The notes: generated from the letters alone by a model not told the origin. A stretch of DNA of 55,028 nt from an uncultured Bacteroidales bacterium (GCA_902787555.1 CADAGO010000022.1:1-55028), one strand, 5' to 3'. Positions 44,959 to 54,482 are shown, numbered from the stretch's first letter. A program made the numbers and translations.

Positions 44959-46395
44959 ATGAGAATAGTTATCATACTCATCATCGGCTTTCTGCTCGTC
45001 GCATGCAAGGGCGATCAACAAGGTCAGTATACTCAGACAGCAAAGACCTGTCTGGAGGAAGCAGAGCGTGCCCTACAAAGCGACAGCATCCGTCTTGGCG
45101 AGACTCTTTTGCGTCGAGCCATCCGTCTTTCCGAAGAAACGAATGACTGGCACACCTATTATATCTCTTACCAGCGATTGGCTGAAGCAAGATCGCAGGG
45201 TAACCCTTCAGAAGCTCTTCGGCTGATGAAGAAGGCTTTAGATGTGTATGAACAACATCCAGACGATGAGCGCAATTATGTACTCCTGTTAGACTATGCA
45301 GGCACATACGCAGCACAGGTGGCATTTGCAGCTGATGGCCCCTACGATGAAGCCCTCGATTACATTCATCATGCTTACAATATCGCAGCCGAGCATCGTA
45401 TGACCGACTTGATGTGCCAAACTCTTACCAGCCTTGCCAATATCACATGGGCTGAGGGAAAATATCGGGAAGCACTCGATGCTGCACATCGGGCAGAGAC
45501 ATTAGCTACTGCTGATTTATTGCCAGGTACCCTTCAGGTACTCGCAAGGTGCTATCACAGCCTCAATATGCTCGATTCAGCAGAAGTAATCTACAGCCAG
45601 ATTGAACCAGGTGATGATGTTCATCTTGCCTATATCGTTCAGAGCAGCCTTGCCAAGATTGCCGTACAGCGTCAGGCAGGAACAAAAATCGGAGCGACCA
45701 TCGATGAGGCATTCGAACAGATAGAAGACTTCTACTTCAATGCCTTGCAACAGAAGGACGACTACTATCAGGAAACATTGCGTCAGGAGATAGAGAACCA
45801 GCAGTTGGTATATAACGAACAAACCTATCGTCGCACACTCCTATTTATCATCATCGCATCGCTCATCATCATTGTTACAACCGTGCTTGTGCTCCGATAC
45901 CGTATGCGTATGCAGCATCAGCAACGTGAATTTGAGCAGTCGCAACTACAAGACAAACTCTATATCCAAGAGCAGGAGAAACGAAATCTGCAGCTTGAAG
46001 CCGACAATCAGAAAGCACAGCTTCATCAAGCCAGCGAGGTGGTAGCATTCTTGCAGAATTACATCCTTGAGCGCACAGAAGTTATCAGACGACTGATGGA
46101 GCAAGGCAATGATTCACGCATCGTGCTCAATCCACGCGAATGGGGAGAGATAGAACGAACCCTCAATGCTATCGACGGTAATCGTTTTGCTAATATCCGA
46201 GAGCAATATCCTGAGATGCAGGAAGACGATATCCGCCTATGCATCCTCACCCGTCTGGGTCTCAGCAATCGAGCAATCGGCAACATCTACTGCATCACCA
46301 TCTCAGCAGTTCAACACCGCAAACTCAAACTGAAGAAAGACATGTTTGGAGAAACCAATCCAGATGTTACGTTGGAACAAATATTAACAAGTTAG
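44959..46395 (+). CDS. TPR - transmembrane - HTH regulator lipoprotein
   Basis: 478 aa. The lipobox LVAC places Cys16 as the lipidation site. Residues 20-280 are tetratricopeptide-type helices (EEAERALQSDSIRLGETLLRR, ALDYIHHAYNIAAEH and similar). A transmembrane helix lies near 290-312 (TLLFIIIASLIIIVTTVLVL), then a coiled coil (315-370), then a C-terminal LuxR-like DNA-binding region (QEDDIRLCILTRLGLSNRAIGNIYCITISAVQHRKLKLKK). This is a Bacteroidetes-specific design in which a periplasmic sensor and a cytoplasmic HTH are one chain. It lies 12 bp before a large secreted-protein gene, so it probably controls its own operon. The signal sensed is unknown. Confidence 0.85.
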   Translation: MRIVIILIIGFLLVACKGDQQGQYTQTAKTCLEEAERALQSDSIRLGETLLRRAIRLSEETNDWHTYYISYQRLAEARSQGNPSEALRLMKKALDVYEQHPDDERNYVLLLDYAGTYAAQVAFAADGPYDEALDYIHHAYNIAAEHRMTDLMCQTLTSLANITWAEGKYREALDAAHRAETLATADLLPGTLQVLARCYHSLNMLDSAEVIYSQIEPGDDVHLAYIVQSSLAKIAVQRQAGTKIGATIDEAFEQIEDFYFNALQQKDDYYQETLRQEIENQQLVYNEQTYRRTLLFIIIASLIIIVTTVLVLRYRMRMQHQQREFEQSQLQDKLYIQEQEKRNLQLEADNQKAQLHQASEVVAFLQNYILERTEVIRRLMEQGNDSRIVLNPREWGEIERTLNAIDGNRFANIREQYPEMQEDDIRLCILTRLGLSNRAIGNIYCITISAVQHRKLKLKKDMFGETNPDVTLEQILTS

Positions 46396-46407
46396 AAGAG
46401 AAATATT

Positions 46408-49400
46408 ATGAAAAGAACATTTATTACATTCGTTAGCGCTCTGGTGCTATTCCTGGCATCATCGGAGCAGTTGTGTGCCCAGCACTCCATGCTGGAAGGA
46501 AACCCTGTGTGGGTGTATGAGCAGGAAGTAAAATTTGACATCAAAAACGCACCAGAAAACGTACAATGGATTGATATTGAACCGCTCTTGCTCTACCACA
46601 TCTATTTCATCGATGGCGACACAACTATTCAGGGTCGTGTGTATAAAAAACTCTATCATGAATACAAAACCGAACACGGAAAAGATGCATTCGGAGCCAA
46701 CGGAGTTGAGTTGGTATCCCTTCTCCGAGAAGAGAGCGATAAAATACTCGCTCCTCGCAGTTTCTATCAGAAGCGATGGAGTGATGTCGATTGGTACTAT
46801 GAAATGGTTGGGTCAACTGACGATGAAATCGTGGTTTATGACTTCGATGCACTCAAAGAAGGGAAGATATCAACACAACAGAATGGTCAGATTTTCACCC
46901 ATTTCATCGAGAAAAGATTTACGAAAGGACTTGTTGACAAGACAAAAAGTGAGGTATACCAATTTGGTGAAGATAGCCGTGCCTTACAAATCACAGAAGG
47001 TATAGGCTGCAACAAAAACAACGTACTGCTATTTGCTCCATTTGCTGATGATGCATATTTGGTACCCAACGAAGTGGAAGCAGAAACGGAACATATCACA
47101 AGCACAAAAGACCTTCCTGTCATCTGTTTTGTAACGGATAATTCTGGAAGCATCACCTCGACGGTCCAATGGCTACGTTGCACGTGGGATTGTGGAAGTA
47201 CTTGGTTCCTCGTATACGATTTCAACCACACAACGTTCGACAACTCGTGGATCAGAACCATGGAGGATGGCAAGATGATGGTGACGATGGAAATGCACCC
47301 CTCGTCTTCACTCTTGAATTATTATGTTCAAAACGGCAAGATTCTCTATCAAGACGCAAGTGGTTGGAATCATGGATATGGATTCATCAAGAAGTATCTG
47401 GAGTATCATATCAACGAAGAAGAGATGGTTGATTTGGGATTGAGCGTAAAGTGGTCAACCCATAATGTGGGAGCTGCCTCCGCTACAGACTTTGGTCAAT
47501 ATTTCTTCTGGGGCGATACTATTGGAGTAAAGCCATCCGAATCACAATATAACCAGGAGGTTCCTTATACTGGTCAATATTCAGAATTTAAAAACATTTT
47601 GCAAACTCATATTGCCAAGACAAAGTTCGATGCAGCTTATCAGTTACAAGGCAAGAATTGGCGTTTGCCTACAGCTGCTGAGTATAAAGAGCTGATTGAC
47701 AAGTGTACTTGTGTCGAGGTTTATATGAACAATGCGGAAGGTTACTTGCTGACTGGTCCAAATGGTAATACATTGTTCCTGCCTAAAGCAGAAAATATGA
47801 AATTGTGGTCGGGAAGGATGAATACTACTGGTGAATACAACAATTCAGCAGTCTATTGGACAGACGAACTTGCTGATATAAACAATATCAATATTTATCT
47901 AAACAATCGTATTGAAACGATGCACCGTTATACTCCGTTTGCATTACCAATTCGTGCTGTCTATGATGAGAGTGGCGATAAATGGTTGACGGTGAATGAG
48001 TACCTCTATTATGAGCGTTATGACCTGATTGAGTGGGGATGGAACGAGAACGATGTAGTGATTCCTACCATCGAAGCATGTAATGACTTCATCGCACGCC
48101 ATCAAAACGTGTTTGGTTTGAGTCAAGGCCAAGACCAGAAGATGATTTGCCACTTATTCAGTGAGAACTTCAGGCAATATGTCGCAGACAGGCTCGAAGC
48201 CTACAAATCACGTGCGGTTGACACCTACAAAGGTTCAGACGGTAAGACCTTGTACTTCGTCGATCAAATTGATGATGACCTGTTAGAGGTGTTTGACGCC
48301 CGCTTGGGACAGATTGACTTACTATCTACCATTAATTTAGAGGAAGATGTCAGAGGGAATTCAACATACACCAAGAACTGCACCTACACGGTGGAGAATC
48401 TTAACCCGAAGTTCGGAGTACCAGGCAATCAGTATCTGCACGCAATACCGACATCTCAGGCAGCACAGCCATATATCGCCTTCAACCTGCCTTCGCTGTT
48501 GGCTAACACCAATTACACCATCCGCATCACAATGGCTCCAGAAGGTCTTGAAAGCGTAGAGCCTCAAGGAAACCAGTTCAGAATCAACATGTTTATTAAG
48601 AATGCGGACGGACGATGGCCTAATACGCGCAACTATGTCGTTACTAACCCTCTCGATCCAATGGGAAAACAATTCAACTTTACCTCTTCAGCTGATTCCC
48701 TTACTGTTATTGACATTCCTTTGACTTTAACATATTCATCAGACGTAATGGTTCAATTGCAGTCGTATGTATCGACAGCACAAACCCGAGACTATACCCG
48801 CCATTTGAGAATTGCCAATATCGAAGTTATTAACAACGGCAGGGAACTTCCGCCGATGATTGCAGAGCAGAAGACTTGGAAGGTAGCATGGTTCCCTACG
48901 AGCGCAAGCCTAAAACCACAGATGGTTGCTACTTACTATTTCGAGGGAGATACCATCGTGAATGGACAGACAGCGATGCGAATGCTGTGTGACCAAAAGG
49001 CCTCCAACGAATGGGAATGGCTGAATACAAGCAAGGATTATGTAGGAGCTTGGTACGAAAAGGACAAGCAAGTGTATTGTGCCTTCCCAAGAGAAGATCA
49101 GTTCCGCAGACTCTATGACTTCACAACCAATATAAACGAAAGATTCTTTATCTACAATCACCAGACAGGAAGCGATGAAGAAGCTTACTTGAAAGGTCTT
49201 CAGGTAGGTGGAAACAACAGTTTCAAGGGAGTATCACATGCTATTTGGTCATATCCAAATGCAGAAAAGTGGAAAACAACTTGGATGGAAGGGGTCGGCT
49301 CTTTGGGAATCCCTAAGAATAATACCGGCAATGAAGCTTCTGGTTATAAGCTGATATCTTGCAAAGTAGGTGATGAGGTCATATACCTTGATGAACAACT

Positions 49401-49887
49401 TGACAAAGAGTTAGTGGACGTCATTCCGCAAGATCCATCGTATGCCAAAAAGCGCAGGTTCGATTTCAACCATACAGTGAAGACGCAACCTAAAGCGCCT
49501 GTTAGAAGAGCTGAGGAAGTATCCCTCTATGGCGAATACAACGACCAATTACTCGACATCAACCTCAACCCACTCGACGAGGCATACTTGGTACGTATCA
49601 CAGACCATTCAAGTAAAACTGTCTATGAGAAGACCATCAATACAGAGAACATCGTAGCCCTAAACATCGATATCTTTGCATACCCAGAAGGACAATACAC
49701 CATCACCATCGAGAACCGCTATGAGGTCTTCAACGGTGTATTCGATACAAGTGCTACAGCGATTGCAGAAATCGTAAATGGTAAATCGTCAAATGGTAAA
49801 TCAATCTACAACCTCCAAGGACAGCGAATCAATGCTTTGCAGAAGGGATTGAATATCGTGGATGGGAAGAAGATATTCGTGAAGTAA
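46408..49887 (+). CDS. Large secreted protein with FISUMP-like and DUF3244-like modules and sorting tail
   Basis: 1159 aa with a signal ending EQLCAQ (25). Visible modules in order: (1) MLEGNPVWVY ... DGDTTIQGRVYKKLYHEY, about 26-330, shared with the 300-aa protein at 53183; (2) EMVDLGLSVKWSTHNVGA ... WRLPTAAEYKELIDKC, about 340-520, like the Fibrobacter succinogenes major paralogous domain; (3) a region of unknown fold, 520-830; (4) a second GDTIVNG module, about 840-980, shared with the LRR protein downstream; (5) a DUF3244-like beta domain (QLLDINLNPLDEAYLV ... NGVFDTS); (6) a sorting tail, IYNLQGQRI...GKKIFVK. I infer T9SS export to the surface. Its function is unknown. The linker before the tail is coded by TAAATGGTAAATC repeats. 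Confidence 0.82.
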   Translation: MKRTFITFVSALVLFLASSEQLCAQHSMLEGNPVWVYEQEVKFDIKNAPENVQWIDIEPLLLYHIYFIDGDTTIQGRVYKKLYHEYKTEHGKDAFGANGVELVSLLREESDKILAPRSFYQKRWSDVDWYYEMVGSTDDEIVVYDFDALKEGKISTQQNGQIFTHFIEKRFTKGLVDKTKSEVYQFGEDSRALQITEGIGCNKNNVLLFAPFADDAYLVPNEVEAETEHITSTKDLPVICFVTDNSGSITSTVQWLRCTWDCGSTWFLVYDFNHTTFDNSWIRTMEDGKMMVTMEMHPSSSLLNYYVQNGKILYQDASGWNHGYGFIKKYLEYHINEEEMVDLGLSVKWSTHNVGAASATDFGQYFFWGDTIGVKPSESQYNQEVPYTGQYSEFKNILQTHIAKTKFDAAYQLQGKNWRLPTAAEYKELIDKCTCVEVYMNNAEGYLLTGPNGNTLFLPKAENMKLWSGRMNTTGEYNNSAVYWTDELADINNINIYLNNRIETMHRYTPFALPIRAVYDESGDKWLTVNEYLYYERYDLIEWGWNENDVVIPTIEACNDFIARHQNVFGLSQGQDQKMICHLFSENFRQYVADRLEAYKSRAVDTYKGSDGKTLYFVDQIDDDLLEVFDARLGQIDLLSTINLEEDVRGNSTYTKNCTYTVENLNPKFGVPGNQYLHAIPTSQAAQPYIAFNLPSLLANTNYTIRITMAPEGLESVEPQGNQFRINMFIKNADGRWPNTRNYVVTNPLDPMGKQFNFTSSADSLTVIDIPLTLTYSSDVMVQLQSYVSTAQTRDYTRHLRIANIEVINNGRELPPMIAEQKTWKVAWFPTSASLKPQMVATYYFEGDTIVNGQTAMRMLCDQKASNEWEWLNTSKDYVGAWYEKDKQVYCAFPREDQFRRLYDFTTNINERFFIYNHQTGSDEEAYLKGLQVGGNNSFKGVSHAIWSYPNAEKWKTTWMEGVGSLGIPKNNTGNEASGYKLISCKVGDEVIYLDEQLDKELVDVIPQDPSYAKKRRFDFNHTVKTQPKAPVRRAEEVSLYGEYNDQLLDINLNPLDEAYLVRITDHSSKTVYEKTINTENIVALNIDIFAYPEGQYTITIENRYEVFNGVFDTSATAIAEIVNGKSSNGKSIYNLQGQRINALQKGLNIVDGKKIFVK

Positions 49888-49936
49888 TGGAGAAAAGGGT
49901 GAAAAAGAGTGATTAATAACTAAAAACAGACAAGAT

Positions 49937-52771
49937 ATGAAACGTACATTATTATTTCAAATCCTCACGATGCTGATGTTTCTCTCAGCATATAGTCATG
50001 ACATAGAGGTAGCGAATGCTGATGGTGTCACCATTTATTATAACTATAACGACGATGGCAAGGAACTGTCTGTCACTCGTAAAGCAAATAATTATAATTC
50101 CTATTCCGGAAAGGTTGTTATTCCTGAAACCATTACTTACAATGGCCAGACCTATCCTGTAACAAGCATTGGGGAGTTAGCTTTCCGTGGTTGTACAGGA
50201 TTGACATCAGTTATAATTGGCAAGGGTATAACAAGCATTGGCCTTGAAGCTTTCGAGGACTGCTCTTTAACTTCCATCGAGATTCCCCATAACGTGACAA
50301 AGATAGATAGGCTCGCTTTCAATAATTGCACAGGATTGACATCAGTTATAATTGGTAATGGCGTGACAAGCATTGGCAATGGAGCTTTCTATGGCTGCAC
50401 AGGATTGACATCAGTTATATTTGGCAATGGTGTGAAAAGCATTGGCAATGGAGCTTTCTCTAATTGCATAGGTTTAACATCCGTCGAGATTCCCAACTGT
50501 GTGACAAGCATTGAGAAAGATGCTTTCGAGGGCTGTACAGGCTTAACCTCGATTGAGATTCCAAACAGTGTGACTTCTTTGTCTGGTTTCTCTGGCTGTA
50601 CAAACTTAACCTCCATTGAGATTCCAAATAGTGTGACTAGCATTGGGGAGCGGGCTTTCACTGGCTGCAACAAGTTAGCATCAATAGAAATACCAAATAG
50701 TGTGACAAGCATTGGGTATCAGGCTTTCTATAATTGCAGAGGATTAACCTCCATTGAGATTCCCAACAGTGTGACAAGTATTGGTAGCTATGCTTTCTGG
50801 TATTGCTCAGGATTAACCTCCATTGAGATTCCCAATAGTGTGACTAGCATTGGGGAAGGAGCTTTCGAAGGCTGCACAGGCCTGACCTCTGTCTATATTC
50901 CAAACAGTGTCACAAGCATTGGGGAAAGAACTTTCCGCTACTGCTCAGGATTGACCTCTGTTGAGATTCCTAATAGTGTGACTAGCATTGGGGAAGGAGC
51001 TTTCTCTAGCTGTAAAGGATTGACTTCCATCGATATTCCCAATAGTGTCACAAGCATTGGGGAGTTAGCCTTCGGGAATTGCAACAATATAAATACCATC
51101 ACTCTTTCAAGCAATATAATGAGTATTGGAAACCAAGCATTTCCTTCTCATAAAACAACGAATGTAATCATAGAGGATTTATCTTCATGGATTACTTTTG
51201 ATCTAAGTACGTGGAAGGGAAATCCGTTGAACAACTGCGAAGAATGTTGTTTTATCCATAACGGAACAGAAATCAGGGAATTAATCATACCTGAAGGTGT
51301 TCAAAGTATTTCATCAGGAGTTTTCTACAATGGAAAGAACATTACATCTGTCACTATCCCACAAAGTGTGACAAGCATAGGCCAAAGTGCATTCTATGGT
51401 TGCTCAGGATTGACTTCTATTGATATACCAAATAGTGTGAGAAAAATTGGTGGAAGTGCTTTCTGGAAATGCACAGGATTAAAAAGCTTCACTATTCACA
51501 ACAACCGCCCACCTATTGCAGAAAACAACATAACATCGCAAGATGTGTATGATAACTGTGTGCTCTATGTGCCTGCAGGTTCAGAAAACACCTACTTCGC
51601 ATCTACAAACTGGAATAAATTCTATAACATCGTCGCTATAACTGATGAGAATACTGATACTGAAATTGTTTATCGCCCATTCATCGAAGATAATAAGGTA
51701 TGGAAGGTAGGTCAGGTGATGACAGACAAAGAATCGGGAGTTCAGATTGTTTCTTATCTCTATTTTGATGGCGACACCATCGTAAATGGGCATACTGCCA
51801 AACGAATGCGGCGTGACAGGGTGGCTGCCAAAGAATGGGAATCGCAGAATATAGAAAGAGAATACGTAGGTGCGTGGTATGAGAAAGATAAAAAGGTGTA
51901 TTGCTTGAATGTTGGCAATAATGATTTCGAGTTGGCATACGATTTCTCCTTGAATGTTGGTGATACCATCAACCTCTATGACTATATGGTGTATGGAGAT
52001 AACGGGATCATGGGTGTTGTGACGAAACGGGCTACTGGAGGAATGTATGGATTCAAAGGTAATTACCTTGATATTGAAGCTAGTTGGGAGGACAAATACT
52101 GGTCTGAGGAAGACATGATGGAAATACCTGTTGTTTATAAACAGAAAAACCAATGGTTTGAAGGTGTTGGAAGTGATTATCCTCCATTGAATCCTCCATT
52201 TATCAGTTTCAAGTCTCCATTCACGACTGGTGGAATAGGTGATGTCCTGATGTCATGTTCTATCGATGATGAGGTCATTTACTTCAATGACGAATATGAG
52301 GATAAAACCACTCCAGAAGGCGAAGCCAAGAAGCGCCGATTCGACTTCAGCCACACTATCAAGACCCAGCCAAAGTCTCCTGAGCGGAGAGGAGAAGAAG
52401 TCGCTTTGTCTGGAGAATACAACGATCGGGTGCTCGATGTCAAGCTCGACCGTCTCAATGAATTGTATGAGGTGCAAATCACCAACAACAAGACGTCTGA
52501 AGTTACCTACTCCAAGACCATCAATGCAAAGAACATCGTAGCTCTCAATATTAATATCTCCGCCTATCCGAAAGGACAGTATGCTATTGCTATCGAGAAT
52601 AGCAATGAGACATTCAATGGTGTGTTCGATACAAGTACTACAGGTATTGCAGAAATCGTAAATGGTAAATCGTCAAATGATAAATCAATCTTCAACCTCC
52701 AAGGTCAGCGCATCAATGGGTTGCAGAAGGGACTGAATATCGTGGATGGGAAGAAGGTCTTTGTCAGATAA
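49937..52771 (+). CDS. BspA-like leucine-rich-repeat surface protein with sorting tail
   Basis: 944 aa with a signal at about 1-20. Residues 60-395 and 430-545 are LRR_5 repeats of 23 residues (SIEIPNSVTSIGEGAFEGCTGLT), the type in Bacteroidetes BspA adhesins, which bind host or bacterial partners. An intervening stretch (395-430) has the SWITFDLSTW pattern of a divergent repeat. The C-terminal third repeats modules of the preceding gene: WKVGQVMTD ... DGDTIVNGHTAKRM, then a DUF3244-like domain (KKRRFDFSHTIKTQPKSPERR ... FNGVFDTS), then the T9SS-type tail FNLQGQRI...GKKVFVR. It is 49 bp after the 1159-aa gene and ends at a terminator, so it is likely in the regulator's operon. Confidence 0.9.
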   Translation: MKRTLLFQILTMLMFLSAYSHDIEVANADGVTIYYNYNDDGKELSVTRKANNYNSYSGKVVIPETITYNGQTYPVTSIGELAFRGCTGLTSVIIGKGITSIGLEAFEDCSLTSIEIPHNVTKIDRLAFNNCTGLTSVIIGNGVTSIGNGAFYGCTGLTSVIFGNGVKSIGNGAFSNCIGLTSVEIPNCVTSIEKDAFEGCTGLTSIEIPNSVTSLSGFSGCTNLTSIEIPNSVTSIGERAFTGCNKLASIEIPNSVTSIGYQAFYNCRGLTSIEIPNSVTSIGSYAFWYCSGLTSIEIPNSVTSIGEGAFEGCTGLTSVYIPNSVTSIGERTFRYCSGLTSVEIPNSVTSIGEGAFSSCKGLTSIDIPNSVTSIGELAFGNCNNINTITLSSNIMSIGNQAFPSHKTTNVIIEDLSSWITFDLSTWKGNPLNNCEECCFIHNGTEIRELIIPEGVQSISSGVFYNGKNITSVTIPQSVTSIGQSAFYGCSGLTSIDIPNSVRKIGGSAFWKCTGLKSFTIHNNRPPIAENNITSQDVYDNCVLYVPAGSENTYFASTNWNKFYNIVAITDENTDTEIVYRPFIEDNKVWKVGQVMTDKESGVQIVSYLYFDGDTIVNGHTAKRMRRDRVAAKEWESQNIEREYVGAWYEKDKKVYCLNVGNNDFELAYDFSLNVGDTINLYDYMVYGDNGIMGVVTKRATGGMYGFKGNYLDIEASWEDKYWSEEDMMEIPVVYKQKNQWFEGVGSDYPPLNPPFISFKSPFTTGGIGDVLMSCSIDDEVIYFNDEYEDKTTPEGEAKKRRFDFSHTIKTQPKSPERRGEEVALSGEYNDRVLDVKLDRLNELYEVQITNNKTSEVTYSKTINAKNIVALNINISAYPKGQYAIAIENSNETFNGVFDTSTTGIAEIVNGKSSNDKSIFNLQGQRINGLQKGLNIVDGKKVFVR
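50162..51110. repeat. Coding tandem repeat with 69-bp period (LRR array)
   Basis: About thirteen 69-bp units, many nearly identical at DNA level (for example between 50600 and 51060). Such identity favours copy-number change by recombination without loss of frame. Confidence 0.9.
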
Positions 52772-52819
52772 ACATGAAATATAAAATAATGAAACGAAAG
52801 CTTCATTGAATTGCGTGTG

Positions 52820-52850
52820 GGTGCCTGGATAGCTATGTCCAGGCACCTTT
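52820..52850 (+). terminator. Terminator after the LRR gene
   Basis: GGTGCCTGGA (52820-52829) pairs with TCCAGGCACC (52838-52847) around an 8-nt loop, followed by TTTTTA. Confidence 0.9.
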
Positions 52851-52971
52851 TTATTGTAATGATACAACGTTTATTGAACTGACAAAATACCATAAGAAAA
52901 TAGTATAAGTCCTGTAAAAAGAGAGCTTTTTAGGCTTAAAAGCAGCGTTCTTTCCACCCCCTAGGAAAATC

Positions 52972-53095
52972 TTTCCATACCTGTTGTTAGGTGTTAACGT
53001 CTATCTCTATGATTTGCAACGAGTTTCGCTTTGTAGTTCTATTATTATTTTCCATAGGGAAAGCTTTTTTCTTTATAAATAATATTGTAACTTTG
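52972..53095 (+). promoter_or_regulatory. Promoter with two TTTCCAT boxes before the 300-aa gene
   Basis: TTTCCAT at 52972 and 53049 (77 bp apart) and TAACTTTG at 53088-53095, 39 bp after the second box. The leader to the ATG at 53183 is about 80 nt. Confidence 0.65.
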
Positions 53096-53182
53096 CGGTG
53101 CGATACCCTAAAGTTACATCCGTTTTGTTTCTTGTGCGGTGCTAAAGCAAATATTGTTTAACTACTAAACAACTATCAAACA

Positions 53183-54085
53183 ATGAAAACGATTACATTG
53201 AATTCAGCACTTGTGGCAATCTTATGCTTGGCGAGTGCGAATGGATGGGCACAAGACTACCCAACCATGTTAGAAGGTAATCCAAAATGGATATGCCTTG
53301 CATCCGACGTTGATGGAGAGCCTACGTTTAAAACCTTTTATTTGGACGGTGACACAACTATCAATGGGAAAACCTATCAAAAATTGTACTATGAATGGAT
53401 GTATAAGAATGGCAAATCTGTTCTTGGTCATCCAGTGAATATTGCAGCCCTTCGTGAATACGACGGTAAAGTTCTTGCTGCAAAAGCATTCTATCAAGAA
53501 ATGTTTTTGGAGTTTGGCAATTACTATGAAGCTTTTGAAGAGCGTAGTGATGAGGTTGTCGTGTACGATTGGAATGTCTTAAGAGAAGCTAAAAGCGTCA
53601 AAGTATTCCAGGACGGAAAAACCACAGAACGAGAAATCGTAGAGCGTACAATTACTGATATGAGTGATGGATCAAAACGTATAGTGTACAAGCTGTTCAA
53701 CCATGACCCAGAGAACTTACGTAGGGGCCAACAGGCTTATGTGGAGATTATCGACCAAGTGGGATGTATTAATATGCCAAAGGAATTGGTTCACTATCTT
53801 TGGGAACCGAAGAACATCACCTATTCATCCTCATTATCCAAGGTAATAGTAGGAACAACGATGGACTTTATCCAGAACAATATGATTGTCTATCGGGCAC
53901 CTATAAATGCGTATGTCTCATACGACTTTATAAAGGACTTGGTACCGACAGGAATCGAAGAAATAATTCATAATGCACAATTCATAATGCATAATGATGC
54001 AATCTACAACCTCCAAGGGCAGCGAATCAACGGGTTGCAGAAGGGATTGAATATTGTGAATGGGAAGAAGGTCTTTGTCAGATAA
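53183..54085 (+). CDS. Secreted protein of unknown function with T9SS-type tail
   Basis: 300 aa with a signal ending ANGWAQ (about 24). The body (25-255) is homologous to module 1 of the 1159-aa protein: MLEGNPKWICLAS, DGDTTINGKTYQKLYYEW, AAKAFYQE, DEVVVYDWNVLREAK. The tail IYNLQGQRI...GKKVFVR is the sorting signal. The linker between them (IHNAQFIMHNDA) is coded by a direct repeat of ATTCATAATGCA. It has its own promoter and terminator, both copies of those flanking the LRR gene. No enzyme motif is visible. Confidence 0.8.
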   Translation: MKTITLNSALVAILCLASANGWAQDYPTMLEGNPKWICLASDVDGEPTFKTFYLDGDTTINGKTYQKLYYEWMYKNGKSVLGHPVNIAALREYDGKVLAAKAFYQEMFLEFGNYYEAFEERSDEVVVYDWNVLREAKSVKVFQDGKTTEREIVERTITDMSDGSKRIVYKLFNHDPENLRRGQQAYVEIIDQVGCINMPKELVHYLWEPKNITYSSSLSKVIVGTTMDFIQNNMIVYRAPINAYVSYDFIKDLVPTGIEEIIHNAQFIMHNDAIYNLQGQRINGLQKGLNIVNGKKVFVR

Positions 54086-54133
54086 ACATGAAATATGAAA
54101 TAATGAAACGAAAGCTTCATTGAATTGCGTGTG

Positions 54134-54167
54134 GGTGCCTGGATAGCGATTTCAGGCACCTTTTTTA
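54134..54167 (+). terminator. Terminator after the 300-aa gene
   Basis: GGTGCCTGGA pairs with TTCAGGCACC (54151-54160, one wobble), followed by TTTTTTATT. Confidence 0.88.
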
Positions 54168-54283
54168 TTGTAATGATACAAAGTTTATTGAACTGACAAA
54201 TACTATAAGAAAATAGTATAAGTCCTATAAAAGAGAGCTTTTTAGGCTTAAAAGCAGCGTTCTTTCCACCCCCTAGGAAAATC

Positions 54284-54407
54284 TTTCCATACCTGTTGTT
54301 AGGTGTTAACGTCTATCTCTGTGATTTGCAATGAGTTTCGCTTTGTAGTTCTATTATTTTTTTCCATAAGGAAAGCTTTTTTCTTTATAAACAATATCGT
54401 AACTTTG
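54284..54407 (+). promoter_or_regulatory. Promoter with two TTTCCAT boxes before the CotH-like gene
   Basis: TTTCCAT at 54284 and 54361 (77 bp apart) and TAACTTTG at 54400-54407, 39 bp after the second box. The leader to the ATG at 54483 is about 65 nt. Confidence 0.65.
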
Positions 54408-54482
54408 CCGAAAAAACAAAATGCAGAAAAAAAACGGAAGTTACACCATATTTAAGTATGTATTTAAAATAAGGAATAGTAT

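Larger units (their letters stand above)
52689..53095. repeat. Direct repeat, copy 1 (sorting tail, terminator, promoter)
   Basis: About 407 bp from the NLQGQRI codons of the LRR gene through its stop, terminator and the following promoter recur at 54001-54407 with high identity (few substitutions and small indels). It covers the 411-bp gap before the 53183 gene, in which I see no gene. Confidence 0.9.
54001..54407. repeat. Direct repeat, copy 2 (sorting tail, terminator, promoter)
   Basis: Second copy of 52689-53095, offset by about 1312 bp. It fills the 397-bp gap between the 300-aa gene and the CotH-like gene, in which I see no other gene. Confidence 0.9.

Noticed and set aside
50162-51110. 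Regular 69-bp repeats as a CRISPR or non-coding satellite
   Set aside because: They are in frame and encode canonical 23-residue leucine-rich repeats.
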